Shown one piece after another: positions 47,800 through 59,647 of a stretch of 64,000 nt of DNA (its first letter is position 1; every line of letters starts with the position of its first letter). Under the pieces are notes generated by a model. That model ran no database searches, was not told the DNA's origin, and saw nothing but the letters and a program-made list of their open reading frames with translations. The position numbers and the translations under genes are program-made. Source of the stretch: Monosporascus cannonballus (Eukaryota > Ascomycota > Sordariomycetes > Xylariales); NCBI GenBank assembly GCA_004154925.1, contig QJNS01000020.1, forward strand, positions 124,001 through 188,000. Direction: 5' to 3'.

Positions 47800-50700
47800 T
47801 TAATTATATCTGTTATTAATTCGAATAAAATAACCTAAAAAATCGAATAAAATTTAACTTTTATTAAAGATTTTAATTAATAATTATTTCTTGAAATTTT
47901 GTTAATAATTTTATATGGATCGATATATTTAAAATTGAATTCTTTTGTTAAATTATTTTATTTAAATATTTTTAGTAACGAAAAAAATTATTTCCCCGTT
48001 TTCGAAAATTAATTTTTTAATTTCTTTAATTTTAATATTTACTTATTTAATGTCGTACAAATATTTATTCCGTTTTCATATTTGAATATAATTATTGTAA
48101 TTATTTTAATATAATAATTATTTTAATATTAATTAAACCGTTATTATATATTTTTTTATAAATTATTAAAATAAAATTCAAAATTACGTTAATAAATTTG
48201 TATTTAATATTTTTATAATAATTCATATTATGAGGTAATCATGCGATTAATAATTTTTTAACTTAGTTATTTCATTTATAAGTAGTATAATATTATAAGT
48301 AAGTTTTTAAAATTTAATTTATCCGTTTTATTTATTTATTTATCTAAGGTTTAAATACGTTAGATAACTTATAATTTAAGCCGAATTTTGTTATTAAACT
48401 TTGTTAAAATTTAAATACAAACATTAATTCTTTTTTTAAAATAATTTTTGTTCATAATCCGTATATATTAAAAATATATTAAAAAGAATGTTTATCATTT
48501 ATTCCACATTTATATTTTCGTAATATAGTAAAAAATAAGAAAATTTTACATGTCGGTCCACGATTACGAAAATGTTATTATAATATATTCCCGTAATTAA
48601 ATTTTTGATATAAAAAGTTTAATAATTAAATTAAATATAACTAAATATTATAATTATTTTATAACTAATAATGGCTATAATTTTCTGTATAACATATATC
48701 GTTATAATTTTGTTTTAGCATAAATATTATATTATTATATGATTTTTTATACTGTTAATTTTATTTTAAGAAAAGAATATATATATTAAAACCGTTTTAT
48801 GGTTTTATAAATCCTTTAATATCCGTATAACTGATATTCGTATATATTTCGTATTAAATCTTTTTAGTATTTTTTTTAAAATTGGTATCTTATTTGTTCT
48901 TTAATTTTTTAGGAAACCGTTATTATATTACTAGATTTTCTAATATATATTAAACTGTATTACCCGAATTATCGCAATTTATTATGAACGTGAATATCTT
49001 TTGGTAATAATATCAAAAATTATATGACTAATTTTAACCAATTTCTTTTTAAAGTTTGGCCGCCTGCTTAAGGGATTTATTTTGCGATTTTTTAAATATT
49101 TTTTATAAATAATAACTAAATTGACATTTGCTAATATTTTGCGTAACGAAATTATCGTTCTATAAATTTCTTAATTATAATAAATCGGGTAAATTTTTAA
49201 TATTTTGTATAAACTTTAATTTAATACAAATTTCTTTTTAAAAAATACTTAAATTTTCGAAATACTATAATAATAGCTATAAATATTTTATTTGAAATAC
49301 CGTAATTAAACTCGGTTTTTTTTAATTTGTACGAAAAGAATATAATAAAGCATAATTTGCCTTAATTATTTCGTTATCCGATTATTATATTTAATATATA
49401 ATTCGAAATATCAGTTTTTAATTTAACGAAACGGTTTAAATCGTACATAATTTATATTAACTTATTAATAATTATATTTTTAATATTTTAAAATGCTTTT
49501 TCCGTATATAGTATTTATTTAAAAAAATCTTTTTTATAAAATTCATTAAAAATATAAATATTTTACTAAAATTTTAAATAAATTTCTTATAATAATTGGC
49601 GAATCCAAGGAATACCTATATTTCCTTAACCGTCGTTAGCGTTTACTATTTTGTAATTGCAGTAAAACTTTTGGAGATTTATTTTCATATGTCCTGGAAT
49701 AATAATATATATCAGATATTTTATTTCTTATATGTAGAATTAATTTTTTTTATTTGCGTTAATAAATCGCTTTACGTATTATAAAGCTTAAAAACTTTAT
49801 AAACGTATTTTACATATGTTTTTTCCGTTTTTTAAAAAATAAAAATATCTTTAAGATAGCAAATAACGAAAATATCGAGATATTTTTATAATATATAGTT
49901 TATTATCCGTTAAAAGGTTACTAATACCTTCGTAAATCTTATTAATATAATCAAAAACTTAAATAATCCGTATTTTGTTTTAAAGGTTATTTTCTATTTA
50001 TATTTTTTTAATTTTAATAAGGTTATATTTATTTTTAAAATTAAATACCGTAAATTATTTGGCTGGATAAAATTGGTTTTTTATTTTTATAATTAAAAAT
50101 AATAATGTTTAAGCCTTAATAATAATTTCGTTTAATGGTTAATAATTAATTACAAATCGTAATTTTCTATTTTTTGGTATAAAGAATATTAGGTACTTTA
50201 CTGGTAATTTCGAAAATTAAATCTATTTTGTCTGTAATTAATTTTCCAGGTATTTTTTAAAAGTACGTAATTCGTTTCCGTTAAGGTTATAAATGGTGTA
50301 AAACTTTGTCGAAAATCCTTCTTTAAAAATTATCTTATAATTTTATTCGTTATGTTTTAGTAATTTCGTATTAAGCTTTTTTTGAAAAGCTGCTTATATC
50401 TGTAATATTATAATAATATATTAATTAGATTTTTTTAACTTTTAAAGCTATTATTTTAAGTCGTTATTTAATTACTTTAATTTTGATTTAATAATAATAA
50501 CAATACGTTATATTTTTCTTTAATGCCCGTTTTCTTTCTTATACTTTATTTTTTAGAGTAATAAGGGTTTTATCGTATTTTCATGCTTAAACTTATTGCC
50601 ATTATCGATCAAATATTAAAATCTTAATTTTTTGGTTTTTCTGTTAATAAAATATAAGGAGGATTTTATCTGGCCAATTCCGCCATTAATTAAGATTTTA

Positions 50701-51080
50701 TATTAACGTATCTATAATAATCCTAAAATCATATCGTAATTGTCGAATAAAACGATATCGAAATTAATTATTTAATATCGTCCTTAAATAAAAATCTTAA
50801 AATAATTAATTTCGCATGTAATTTTCCCGTTATTTTAAACGAATTCCTAACTTTCGGTATTCGTTATTATATAGGGTTTTAACTTATATTTCCATAATAA
50901 TTTAAGCTTATTAACCATATTCGGTACAATATAATTCTCTCCCAGAGCTTTACAATCTATTATTACGGTATACTAGTACGTTCCGATTTGTATATCCAAA
51001 GTAATAAGGTTATTAACGGCTCTTATTGTTACGTTTAAAGCCTTTTTTAGGAGTTCCTTTTAATTTCTTTAGGTTTTGTT
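47800..51080 (-). pseudogene. Copy 2 pol remnants
   Basis: Aligns with copy 1 from the integrase end (TTTTATATGGATCGATATATTT near 47,910) to the protease region. The reverse transcriptase active site near 49,846-49,860 reads YLKD followed by IFIF, a changed Y-x-D-D. The 62-codon plus frame at 49,596 is an antisense shadow. Confidence 0.75.
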
Positions 51081-52700
51081 ATTTTGCAGCTTTTTTATAA
51101 ATAACCTTTTTTTATTTCTGTTCAAATTTATTAAACTTTACTTATATTTTTTTATTTAGCGCATTAAATTATTATATTTGTCTTTATCGCCGGCGTACTC
51201 TTTTTCAAATTATATTAATTATTCTTAATTTTGTTATAATTTCTTTTTTTATCGAATAAATTATTTTGTTATATTTGCGGTTATATCCCATTATGCATTA
51301 TCCTAATTATCGTTCCAAAGTTTTCCTATAAATTAACGTATTTTTTTAATAATTTCTTTTGCATAAAGATTTATAATAAATGCTCATTTAAAATAAAAAT
51401 TTATAATACTTTTCTAACAATAGTTTTATTATACGCTAAATTGATTTTTTTTTCTTTTAATAATTACATTACTGGTAATAACAAAAAAGTTTTTTTTGCG
51501 GGTATTGCTTTTTTTTAAATTAATTTTCTGCTTCGGCTAATTGTTAAATATTTTCTGGGGTTATAGTTCGAAAATATCGATACCATTATTTATCGTTCTT
51601 ATTATTTCCGATACGGTTTAGAAAATCGAATCCTTTATAATATATGCAAATAATTCATTTGTAAATATATTATTTTTATTTCTCGTAATCGGGATATTCC
51701 TATCGTCGACAATATATAGCATACATTTTGCCGTATCGATCGGGAATTCTAGAACAAATTTTTTCTGTTTAATCCTAATATTTACGTAACTATCTTTATA
51801 ATACTTCCTATTATATTCGCAATACTTATTAAATCAGCTTTCTGGCTTTTCGTATTTTTCGTCGGATTTTTTATCGTAATAGCCTTTATTATATTTTTCG
51901 CCACAAGGAACCTAATATATACTTAAGCTAAATTATGTTAATAGATTTACCTTTGTCCCTTTAATTTTTTCTGGATTATCCCTTATATATAAGTTTTTAA
52001 TTATTTTAACGAGATTTCTTAGATATTTTACACTATAATACCTTATATCCTATTTTGCTACAATTATAATATTTGGTTTGGCTTTAATCCTTTCTATAAA
52101 TAATTTCTAATTTCATAAATCCTGGTTTTATGTCGTAAAAAATATTATTATGTCGAAAAGCGTTAATATTAATTACGTATTAGGATTTGTTATTATTTTT
52201 TCCTTTGGTATCTTTAATACGTTATACGTATTATTAATTGTTAATTTTAATTGTTATAACGATATAATCCAATAAATAATTAGGTCGATTAAACTTAAAA
52301 AATTTTTTTTATATTTCTTTCTTTAAGCCATCGAAAAATTTAGTTATTAATATTTCTTATTCCCAATTTAGCTTAATAACTAACTGTATTCACTTATTAC
52401 CGTAATTAAATATTAATTCTTTTTATCGTAATTATTAAATTTGCATCTCGGTTTGTATTTTTTTCGTTTATTATTCCAAAGGTTTTCGATAATATTTGTT
52501 CAAATTATTCGTAATAATTATAAATTTATATTATTTTCGGATTTCGTTTTTCGACTGGCAAAATACCGTGGTTTTTTATGGCGAGCTCGAACCAAATAAC
52601 CGCATTTTCGGTAAATCACCTGATTACGAACTTAATTCCTATAATAAATATAATAAATTAAATAAAAAATACTCGAAACATATTTGGCATTATATTAAAA
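51081..52700 (-). pseudogene. Copy 2 gag with zinc-knuckle remnant
   Basis: On the minus strand near 52,590 the peptide TENAVIWFELAIKNHGILPV matches the Trp-Phe-Glu block of fungal Gypsy capsid proteins. Near 52,073-52,044 KYYNCSKIGYKVL matches the zinc knuckle C-Y-N-C-G-K-x-G-H. The first Cys and the His are changed to Tyr, as TG to TA and CA to TA mutation would do. The 97-codon plus frame at 52,496-52,789 is the antisense of this capsid segment. Confidence 0.7.
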
Positions 52701-53105
52701 ATATTTATAATTTAATTAAGGTTTCGTTAAAAAGTTCCGGCTTAAGAAATTTAAAAACCTGTTTTAATTTTTTAATAAAATTTAATTAAATAATTTAATT
52801 TATTTAAAAAGGTTTTTTAGTTTCGGGAGCCTTTTTTTTAAGTTTTTTATAGGCAGCTTAAAAGGATATTATAAAATTATTATTATCTTTTTTAAGTTAA
52901 ATAATACGTTTATTTATGATATTTAGGTATTAAAAAACTTTTTCGCGAAAAAAAAAGGTTTTTTTCTTTTTCTCCTCGGATTCTATTTTAATGTCCGGGT
53001 AATTAAGGATTTAGTAAATAGGTTATTCGGGCTGCTTATTAATAGATATAATATCGGCGATATTACTTAAAATTTAACGATATTACTAAATAAGAATTTG
53101 TAATA

Positions 53106-53574
53106 TATAACGATTAAACGGTTTAACTAATTATTAAATCTAAATCGTACGGGTTTATATTAATAAAAATATTATAAGAATTTAGGCAATAAATATATTA
53201 ATATATTATATTTTATAATATAAAAAACATTTTAAATAACGAATTAATATCATAAATTAATATTATTTTAATTTATAAAAATAACGAACGTATATATCCT
53301 TATTTTGGCTTAAGGTACTTAAGCGGCTTAAACCCTTAAACCTATTAAACCTCTTAAGCTTTTTTGCTAACTTAAGGGGCTTAAAGTACTTAACGCCTTA
53401 AAACCTTTAAGCCTATTAAGCCCTTTAAGCTTTTCTACTAGCTCAAAGGGCTCAAGGTGCTTGGCGCCTTGAAACCTTTAAGCCAGTCACGTGATATCTT
53501 GGCCTTGGTCGGAGTTCAGTCTTCTTTGTGGCCCCGACCGTCTATAAGGAAGCCAAGACCGTTAGATTATAACA
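53106..53574 (-). repeat. Gy-A LTR, 5' LTR of copy 2
   Basis: 469 bp, from TATAACGATTAAACGG to GATTATAACA. It contains the 70-bp tandem units (53,323-53,484), an intact CACGTG at 53,488 and GTGGCCCCGACCGTCTA. It is very similar to the LTR at 42,026. Confidence 0.8.
53323..53484. repeat. About 70-bp tandem units inside the LTR
   Basis: Units begin at 53,323, 53,393 and 53,464 (partial) with the same palindromic cores as at 42,242-42,402. Confidence 0.8.
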
Positions 53575-53797
53575 GTTTGGTTTTATTATAAAATTAATAT
53601 ATTTAAACTTTATTCTTGAACGTAATAATATAGTATAAGTTAACCGTTGTTTAATTTACGAATTATTTCACTTATTTTTGAAATTCTTTTATTTTGGCTT
53701 AAAATTATATTATAAAAAAAAGTTAAGCAATAATTAATATTTTAATTAAAAATAATATTTAATATTTAACGATATTAATAAATAAAAATTTATAACG
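53575..53797 (-). other. Leader remnant of a further Gy-A element
   Basis: The right end (TTAATATTTAACGATATTAA) matches the bases inside the 5' LTR of copy 2 (near 53,070-53,105). This is therefore the 5' leader belonging to the LTR at 53,798, possibly the lost 5' end of copy 1. Confidence 0.55.
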
Positions 53798-54278
53798 TAT
53801 AACGAGTAAAAATTTAATTGTTTATTAAACCTTAATTATATGCATTTATATTAATAAAAAATTGTAAAAATTTAAATAAGATAATTATTAAATTTACGTT
53901 GCGTAATATGAAAAATTGTTACGGCCTGGTCACCCGTAAGAGCTCCAGTATATATGCAGCTGTAAGCACCAGGATGATTGCCACAATTGCGATCATTCCA
54001 CCGATCTTTTGCCCTGGTGGCGTGATGGTATGGTGCAGCCATAACAAAAATAGTTTTAATAATAAAACTATATTACAAAATAATATTATTTAAATTATAC
54101 AATTATTAAAGGTATATATATTTTTTGGTTACTGGTTTATTATTACTAAATTAATCATCCGGCTTATTGGCTTATTACTAGTCAGTTGGTAATCCGTTAC
54201 GTAACCTAACCCATTCGGTATTTTTGGCTGTTTTCGTTGCCACCGTTTCCGGAGGCCGTAGCCCGCCAAGTCGTAACA
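53798..54278 (-). repeat. Gy-A LTR at the compartment boundary, split by a mini-LTR
   Basis: Begins TATAACGAGTAAAAATTTAA and ends AAGTCGTAACA, with a 130-bp mini-element at 53,917-54,046. Joining the flanks restores the LTR alignment (GTTGCGTAATATGAAAAAT then AGTTTTAATAATAAAAC). The left part is heavily RIP-mutated and the right end (54,230-54,278) is G+C-rich. Immediately beyond 54,278 the unique gene-bearing DNA starts. Confidence 0.7.
53917..54046 (+). mobile_element. 130-bp mini-LTR element, copy 2 (well preserved)
   Basis: Starts TGTTACGGCCTGGTCACCC and ends GGTGCAGCCATAACA, with 9-bp inverted ends. It is flanked by AAAAT at 53,912-53,916 and 54,047-54,051. It retains its TG and CA steps in a strongly mutated neighbourhood. 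No coding capacity; the 64-codon frame starting upstream at 53,899 is not a gene. Homologous to 10,117-10,248. Confidence 0.9.
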
Positions 54279-55715
54279 CTACGTGATCAAGTTGATATCT
54301 GACGCTGAAGATCCCATAATGACCCCGTTCCAGGAAAGAAATTTCCCTGTCTTTCGCCGCGAGGCAGAATATACTCGACTGATCATTTACCGTGTAGGTT
54401 TTGGGTCTCCTCAGCGATAAAATTCTGTGTGTGGAATATATGCGGGGTCCCTCTGCATGAACTCCACGAGTTCCCTAGTTGCGGGAATGATATGGTTATA
54501 GTAGCTGCTGATAATTTTAACTGCGTATAAACCCCCTTTCTTCATTTATGAACTTCCCAGCATGGCGCTTCGGACCCTTTCTAAACTCATGTGGGCCCTG
54601 TCCTAATACAGTCAGCTACCCCTAAATGGGTGACTCTGTATCCGTTTTTCCCTTTCGCCCTGACGTCGTGCACAGTTTCATTGATTCTGATATAAAAAAT
54701 ACACCATTCACTGGCCAGGTGAGACTGCTATATGGCTGTGATCTATAGTGCATATCCAGGAGGTTGGAAGCACGCGTACCAGGCCGCAGAGCTTTCTGCC
54801 CGTCTAAGGCCTATCCCGAGTTGGAAGGAATTGGAGTATCTCACTTGATTATGCTCAGACAAGTTCCAACGCGTCTCATCGCTTTGATGTTGGAATCGCT
54901 GGACCAATATATATGGTATCGAGTCGGGGCCTGGCTGATGAGAAGGACTGTGCCGTGCTTATAGATGTCCTTCCCCGAGAGCCGCTGTTCAACCCCGTTG
55001 GGTCTAGTGGCTTTTCTAAGGCCGATCCTGTCGGTGCCAGAAGGAGCAAAGTGCTTGACCATAGACTACGAATCCGGACATCTTATATAAGAAGTAGGTG
55101 CCACGATCAACAGGATATCCCGCTCGTTAGGCAAATGGGCCTCCATGACGAGAACAGATGTCAGCCAACAGGAGGTGGGGCCACTTCACTTCAATTAAAG
55201 TCAAGTCACAGAGGTGCTATCGTTGGGATGGATGTTGTAAGTTACGTACACAATGAGTGGGCAGCGCAAGAGTCGGTTCGGAAGAGCTCAGGTCTAAATT
55301 TCTTCGCTCTCCCAAAGGGATCCTACCACGCAGCCCCTTAGACGTCAATTCGGGGGCGAAGTTGCTGTTTGATCTAAATTTTGGAACGGCTTTCCCCTCT
55401 ATTGTATCTGTCACTCGCTGATGACACGAGATATAAGAATGAGGGAGAAGGCCATCCCTCCCTTCAACGTGCGGTATGCGCTCCGCGCAAGCTCGGATAT
55501 CCAAGCCCACTGCCCTTTCATGCACAGGCGCTCGCTGGCTTTAATCCAATGCTCTTCATTGCTGAGCGAGCTGCACTCAAGAAAGCCACCTATGCCCTTT
55601 TTGCTAACTCCAGCTAAGCTAGCAGGCATGTCTGTCGCAACCTATAAGGATGTTGATGCGAGAGCTTCTTATATTCCCTGTTCGGTACTGGTCGTCGGAC
55701 TATCTCATAGAGGGT
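54279..55715. other. Unique intergenic DNA at the edge of the gene compartment
   Basis: Near 50% G+C with no RIP signature. Several overlapping frames of 66-152 codons exist on both strands (for example 54,913-55,341), but none shows a domain, consistent codon use or splice structure that I recognise. It includes the 3' flank of the GH76 gene. Confidence 0.5.
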
Positions 55716-57554
55716 CTAGTCCCAGCCCATCCATCCCATCGTGCCGAGGCCACCAATTATGACAGCCGCTGTCAGCATCCCGGCCCCGACCTTATCACCT
55801 ATAGTAATAGTCGACCATTCGATTATGGGGGGGGTTTCGTGGCCTGCGGCGGGGTCGCCTCTACTCGTGCCTCCCGTCGAGTTCGTGAGCGGTATCGGCG
55901 CATCGAGGGCGAGGACGGAGGACAGAGCGGCCAGGACGCTCATTTGGTTTCCGGCCGTTATGAAGTTGTCGAATTCATCGCTCCGCCAACGAAAACCACA
56001 CATGCGACCGTTGTCACCGCCTACGCACTGGTTCACAGCAGCCTGCGCCGAGGTCTTCAACACCCGCGCCACTCTTTCGCGCATGAACGGGGCTACCTGC
56101 GCCGCTGACGCCAGCCAACGGTGAACGAAGCCTTTGAAGGTGATGGCATCGAATGAGCATCGCGTTTCCTCGCATATAGGCTCGTACGCGATCCCGTCCG
56201 GAAAGAAGCGCTCCAGTGTTTGGTCTAGGAACGGATCTATTCGTTCTTGCCACACCTGATCCCGGGTCTTATCATGATAAACGATTAGCAAAGCGACTCA
56301 GAAAGCCTAGTGCGACTCGCATTCAATGCCGCCGTTCGTGTTCGACTCACGTAGTTATACATGTAAGCAGCTCCCAGGAGGAGAATTCCCGCATTGTACG
56401 AGTACATCTCCAAGTTCGTATCTGTGCAATTTTTTGGGACGTGACCACCATCGTAGACGTTCCATTCATCGTCGATATACCCAACATCCATCAACCAATC
56501 CCATGTTTCTTCGGCCCATCGTGCGTATGTGGCATTGTCCGTATACCGAGCCAGTCGTGCTCCTATGTTGAAGAAACAACCGTTGGTTATAGCTAACACG
56601 ACAATTAGCCTTCTGGCCACCCAGGACGATTGTCCTCGCCATCGGACGTACTGTTCTTATAGTTGTAGCCCGTGTTTTGGTAGATTTGCCACCTAAGACC
56701 CCCTCCGCAAGTGCCGTCCCGTCGTTCATCTGAGGCTTGCTCGTTCCAGACAGCCTGGGTCAGGGCGAGCCATTGAGGTTCGTCCTCCGGGGGATCCTGG
56801 AACCCAATCTCAGCTGCAATCATTGAGGACAAGGCCCAGAATGCCTGGTCGTCGTTTCCTAGCGAAGCCGTCCAGTTCGGATGCATGAAGTCGCGGTTAT
56901 CTCCCACTTGGTGTAATAATGCCCGGTACACGATGTCGTTATATGTGCCGTCTTCCGTCCAATGCCAATAATCGAGCATCGTCCCCCACAAAGCGCCGCC
57001 CTCTATGGTCGGTTCACGAATTAGTACTCATTACACCAATGACGCTCGGGAGCGATAGGAGTAATTCAGCGATCTCTCAAGAACCGAATATATGAGCTTT
57101 GGCTGGAACGACCGAGCCACGTTTCCCAAACAGCAAGGGACAAAAGTAACCCGCGAATACCTACGCCACCAGAAGTAGTCTCCGTCTGGAGGAGGTCCCG
57201 GAAGAATACCGGGCACCCTCCCGGGTAATTCTCCCTCATAAAATGACATCAAGTCCGCGGCAACGAGCTTAGCCGCCGCCTTTATCGATTCTAGAGCATT
57301 CGGCTCAGCAATCAGCAATATATAGAACGCATTGCGAACAGGGGTTTCGACGCACCCGGGTCCTCGATGTTAACTTCGAGTGCTGCCAGCACCTAGAGGT
57401 CAGTGTTAGCGTAACGGGTCATGCAGGAGGCTGAGCGAAAACGAGGCTCGCGGGTCACAAGAAACCAAGAAGGCTCAAGGGGAAACGATGAATGGAAAGC
57501 ATTCCTTACCAGCGCCGGCGTGATTAAGCTGCTGAGGGCAAAGGGGATCAACAT
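55716..57554 (-). CDS. GH76 family mannan endo-1,6-alpha-mannosidase (Dfg5/Dcw1-type)
   Basis: Six exons on the minus strand: 57,554-57,510, 57,392-57,356, 57,290-57,165, 57,002-56,652, 56,592-56,351 and 56,267-55,716. Introns are 117, 65, 162, 59 and 83 nt, all GT-AG with phases that join in frame. They give 450 residues, the usual family length. The start yields a signal peptide ([19 protein letters not shown]), then [13 protein letters not shown], typical of mature Dfg5/Dcw1 proteins. GNDDQAFW (about 118-125) carries the Asp pair (120-121) taken as catalytic in GH76. Conserved NGCFFN lies near 190-195 and [15 protein letters not shown] near the end. A hydrophobic C-terminus suggests GPI anchoring. 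Such enzymes act on GPI-glycan mannose to link wall proteins to the glucan. No disabling change is seen. The neighbouring SET gene diverges from it. Confidence 0.9.
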
Positions 57555-59647
57555 CGTATCGTGTCTGACCGCCGAACACGGGATTCGAGTCTACTTTCAA
57601 GTTTCCATGGAAGTTTTTGAGCTTATAACATAGAGACTTGACAACTTTGGAGATCCACCGAGGGCACATTGTTAGTCGATAGGACTTTACATCTTGGCCC
57701 CCCTCATATTCACCCAGGACGGACTACATAGCCTTATGTAAGATAGGCCCACTCCAACCGGTTGGATCTGCGTGACCAGAATGCCGGAGCAGTGTTTAAT
57801 CCCGAAAAACAAGCAAGGACACGAATCTTTTGTTTGCCAAGGTTGCTGCCTAAAGAGGCACCCTGTATAGCTCTGGTGTTGGGACCGAGATTCCAAGGCG
57901 TTAAACTGCCGTTAACCGCGCGGTATCCATAAACAGAAACGAATTAAGCCGGTTTCAAGGTTCAAAGCATGCTTCGTATGCAAGACTGTTTGATATGCAA
58001 TCCCTCAAATTTTTCTTACCTAGAATGTTATAACCGACAAATGGCCACAAAGCATTGGGATCGACCATCACTCAGAGACCCCCCTGATATCCCCAAGATG
58101 GTAGGTTCAGCAACGAATGTCAGGTATCTAAGCGGCGAAATACTTTTTTTTACTTGGGACAGGTAATACAAGTTCTTGCCCTATTTGGTGTGTACTCCCC
58201 GTTTGATATGCAGTATGCGGTTAGCAGCTAGCTAGTAATAAGCCATCCATGCTGACAGCGAAAGTATACGAAGTTGTATGCAGCATGCGATAAGGAGGCT
58301 ATGCAGAGTCCCAATACGCGCCGTGCTGTCTATTTCCGGGCTTATTTTTCGGCTGGAGCCCCTTACGCATCAGATAGATTGCACGTGGGCCCCACAATAA
58401 AGTATGGCGGAGTATATTGCCTAGACTACGGAGTACTTTCTGTCTGCCGAGGGGAAAGAACTGCCTATTATTATCCCTATCCGCGCGATGTTAACTTGAA
58501 GATGTTACTAATGCATGGAGCGCTATATCGCAACTATACCATAGCAGCCTTAGCTGGCCCCTGGCTCTACCATACTCAGTATAGTATACGGAAAAGCTCG
58601 AACCACCGGAGCGGTTCGAGCGGCCGCCTTTCGGAATCCAACAATATATCCTACAGTCTACAGGGGGGGTGGAAGCGCTGTTGATTAGCTCGGAGTCTAA
58701 GGCTGATATCAACTAAGAAACGAGATATCCCCAGTTCCGTCCAAGTTCCAATTCATGCTTGTGTGATGAAGTCCCGTATCAAACGTGTTTTGTCGATCAA
58801 TATAAAAAGCATACCTCTCAGTGCTGGACCAGCCTCGTAAATAAGGACCTGGGCTGTACGAGCATCGTGATTGAGACCGTGGTCCGGCTCTTAGGTCCCA
58901 CGGAACAGACACACTGAGCTTTCTGGCTGTCAGGAAATTCAAAATAATTAAAGTGGGATGGAGTAGGAGATATCGCCCCGCGCAATTTGCAGATGGACGT
59001 CAAGTATAATTGGTTTCAGACGCAGAGGGCGCCCTGGGCGACCCGTCCAGCTTCGGCCTGCCTGGAAAATAGAGGGTTTAGTTGAGAGGGTAATAACATG
59101 CAACAGCAACAAAACCTTGAAGTAGGAACTATTAGAAAACGAGATGACGCCGAAATATATTGGCGGTTTGGCTTAGTTAGGAATGGGGCAATGACTAGCT
59201 AATAAACCTCCCTATAACAATGAGATAGAGTCATTACATTGATAACTTCATATATTCAATAGTAGATTCGAAGCTGTTCATGCCGTCATGAGACTTTAGC
59301 TTTTAATCGTAGATGACACTCCCGGCAGTCGCTATGTTGATTAAGGCCTACAAGATCCGTGTCCTGTATTCTTAACACGGCCACATTCATTTTTCGATTA
59401 GTGCTTGAATTCCGTTAAAAAAGAGCACGAACAAGAATCCACTGGCGGGTCAACTTTCCCAGGGCTCCGGTATCAGGGAGGGAGCCTTATCGGCTTATCG
59501 CGGCCGACCGACTAATAGCCGTTTGCCTTCCCGCGTTTGGTATCGAAACCCCTTTCCTTATTTCAGCTGTCCAGTCCAGGACTCATTATTCTGGCGGAGA
59601 ACCCCGTTTGGCCAACGCTCACGGTTATCAATCGCCCAAGGATTTTT
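57555..59647. other. Divergent intergenic region, nothing recognised
   Basis: About 2.1 kb between the starts of the GH76 and SET genes, holding the promoters of both. A 136-codon plus frame (58,274-58,684) and smaller frames have no recognisable domain. A pyrimidine tract with CAG (CCTTATTTCAG, near 59,565) could be a 3' splice site of a 5'-UTR intron of the SET gene. Confidence 0.45.

Larger units (their letters stand above)
46578..53574 (-). mobile_element. Gy-A copy 2: most complete Gypsy element
   Basis: A 6,997-bp minus-strand element with LTRs at 46,578-46,957 (3') and 53,106-53,574 (5'). Between them are the polypurine tract, antisense accessory gene, integrase, RNase H, reverse transcriptase, protease region and gag. 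The two LTRs differ strongly: the left lacks the 70-bp tandem units. They may therefore come from different subfamilies joined by recombination. No 5-bp target duplication is visible (TTATC on the left, GTTTG on the right). Confidence 0.75.

Noticed and set aside
52496..52789. 97-codon plus-strand frame in copy 2
   Set aside because: The minus strand over the same bases reads a Gypsy capsid block with Trp-Phe-Glu, so the plus frame is its antisense shadow.
54913..55341. 142-codon plus frame in the G+C-normal part
   Set aside because: Overlaps other frames of similar length on both strands and shows no domain or splice-site support.
55741..56124. Plus-strand frames across the GH76 last exon
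   Set aside because: The minus strand encodes the GH76 C-terminus with conserved motifs. The plus frames are shadows.
57421..57669. Short frames on both strands across GH76 exon 1
   Set aside because: The spliced GH76 model explains the signal peptide exon here, and the frames have no other support.
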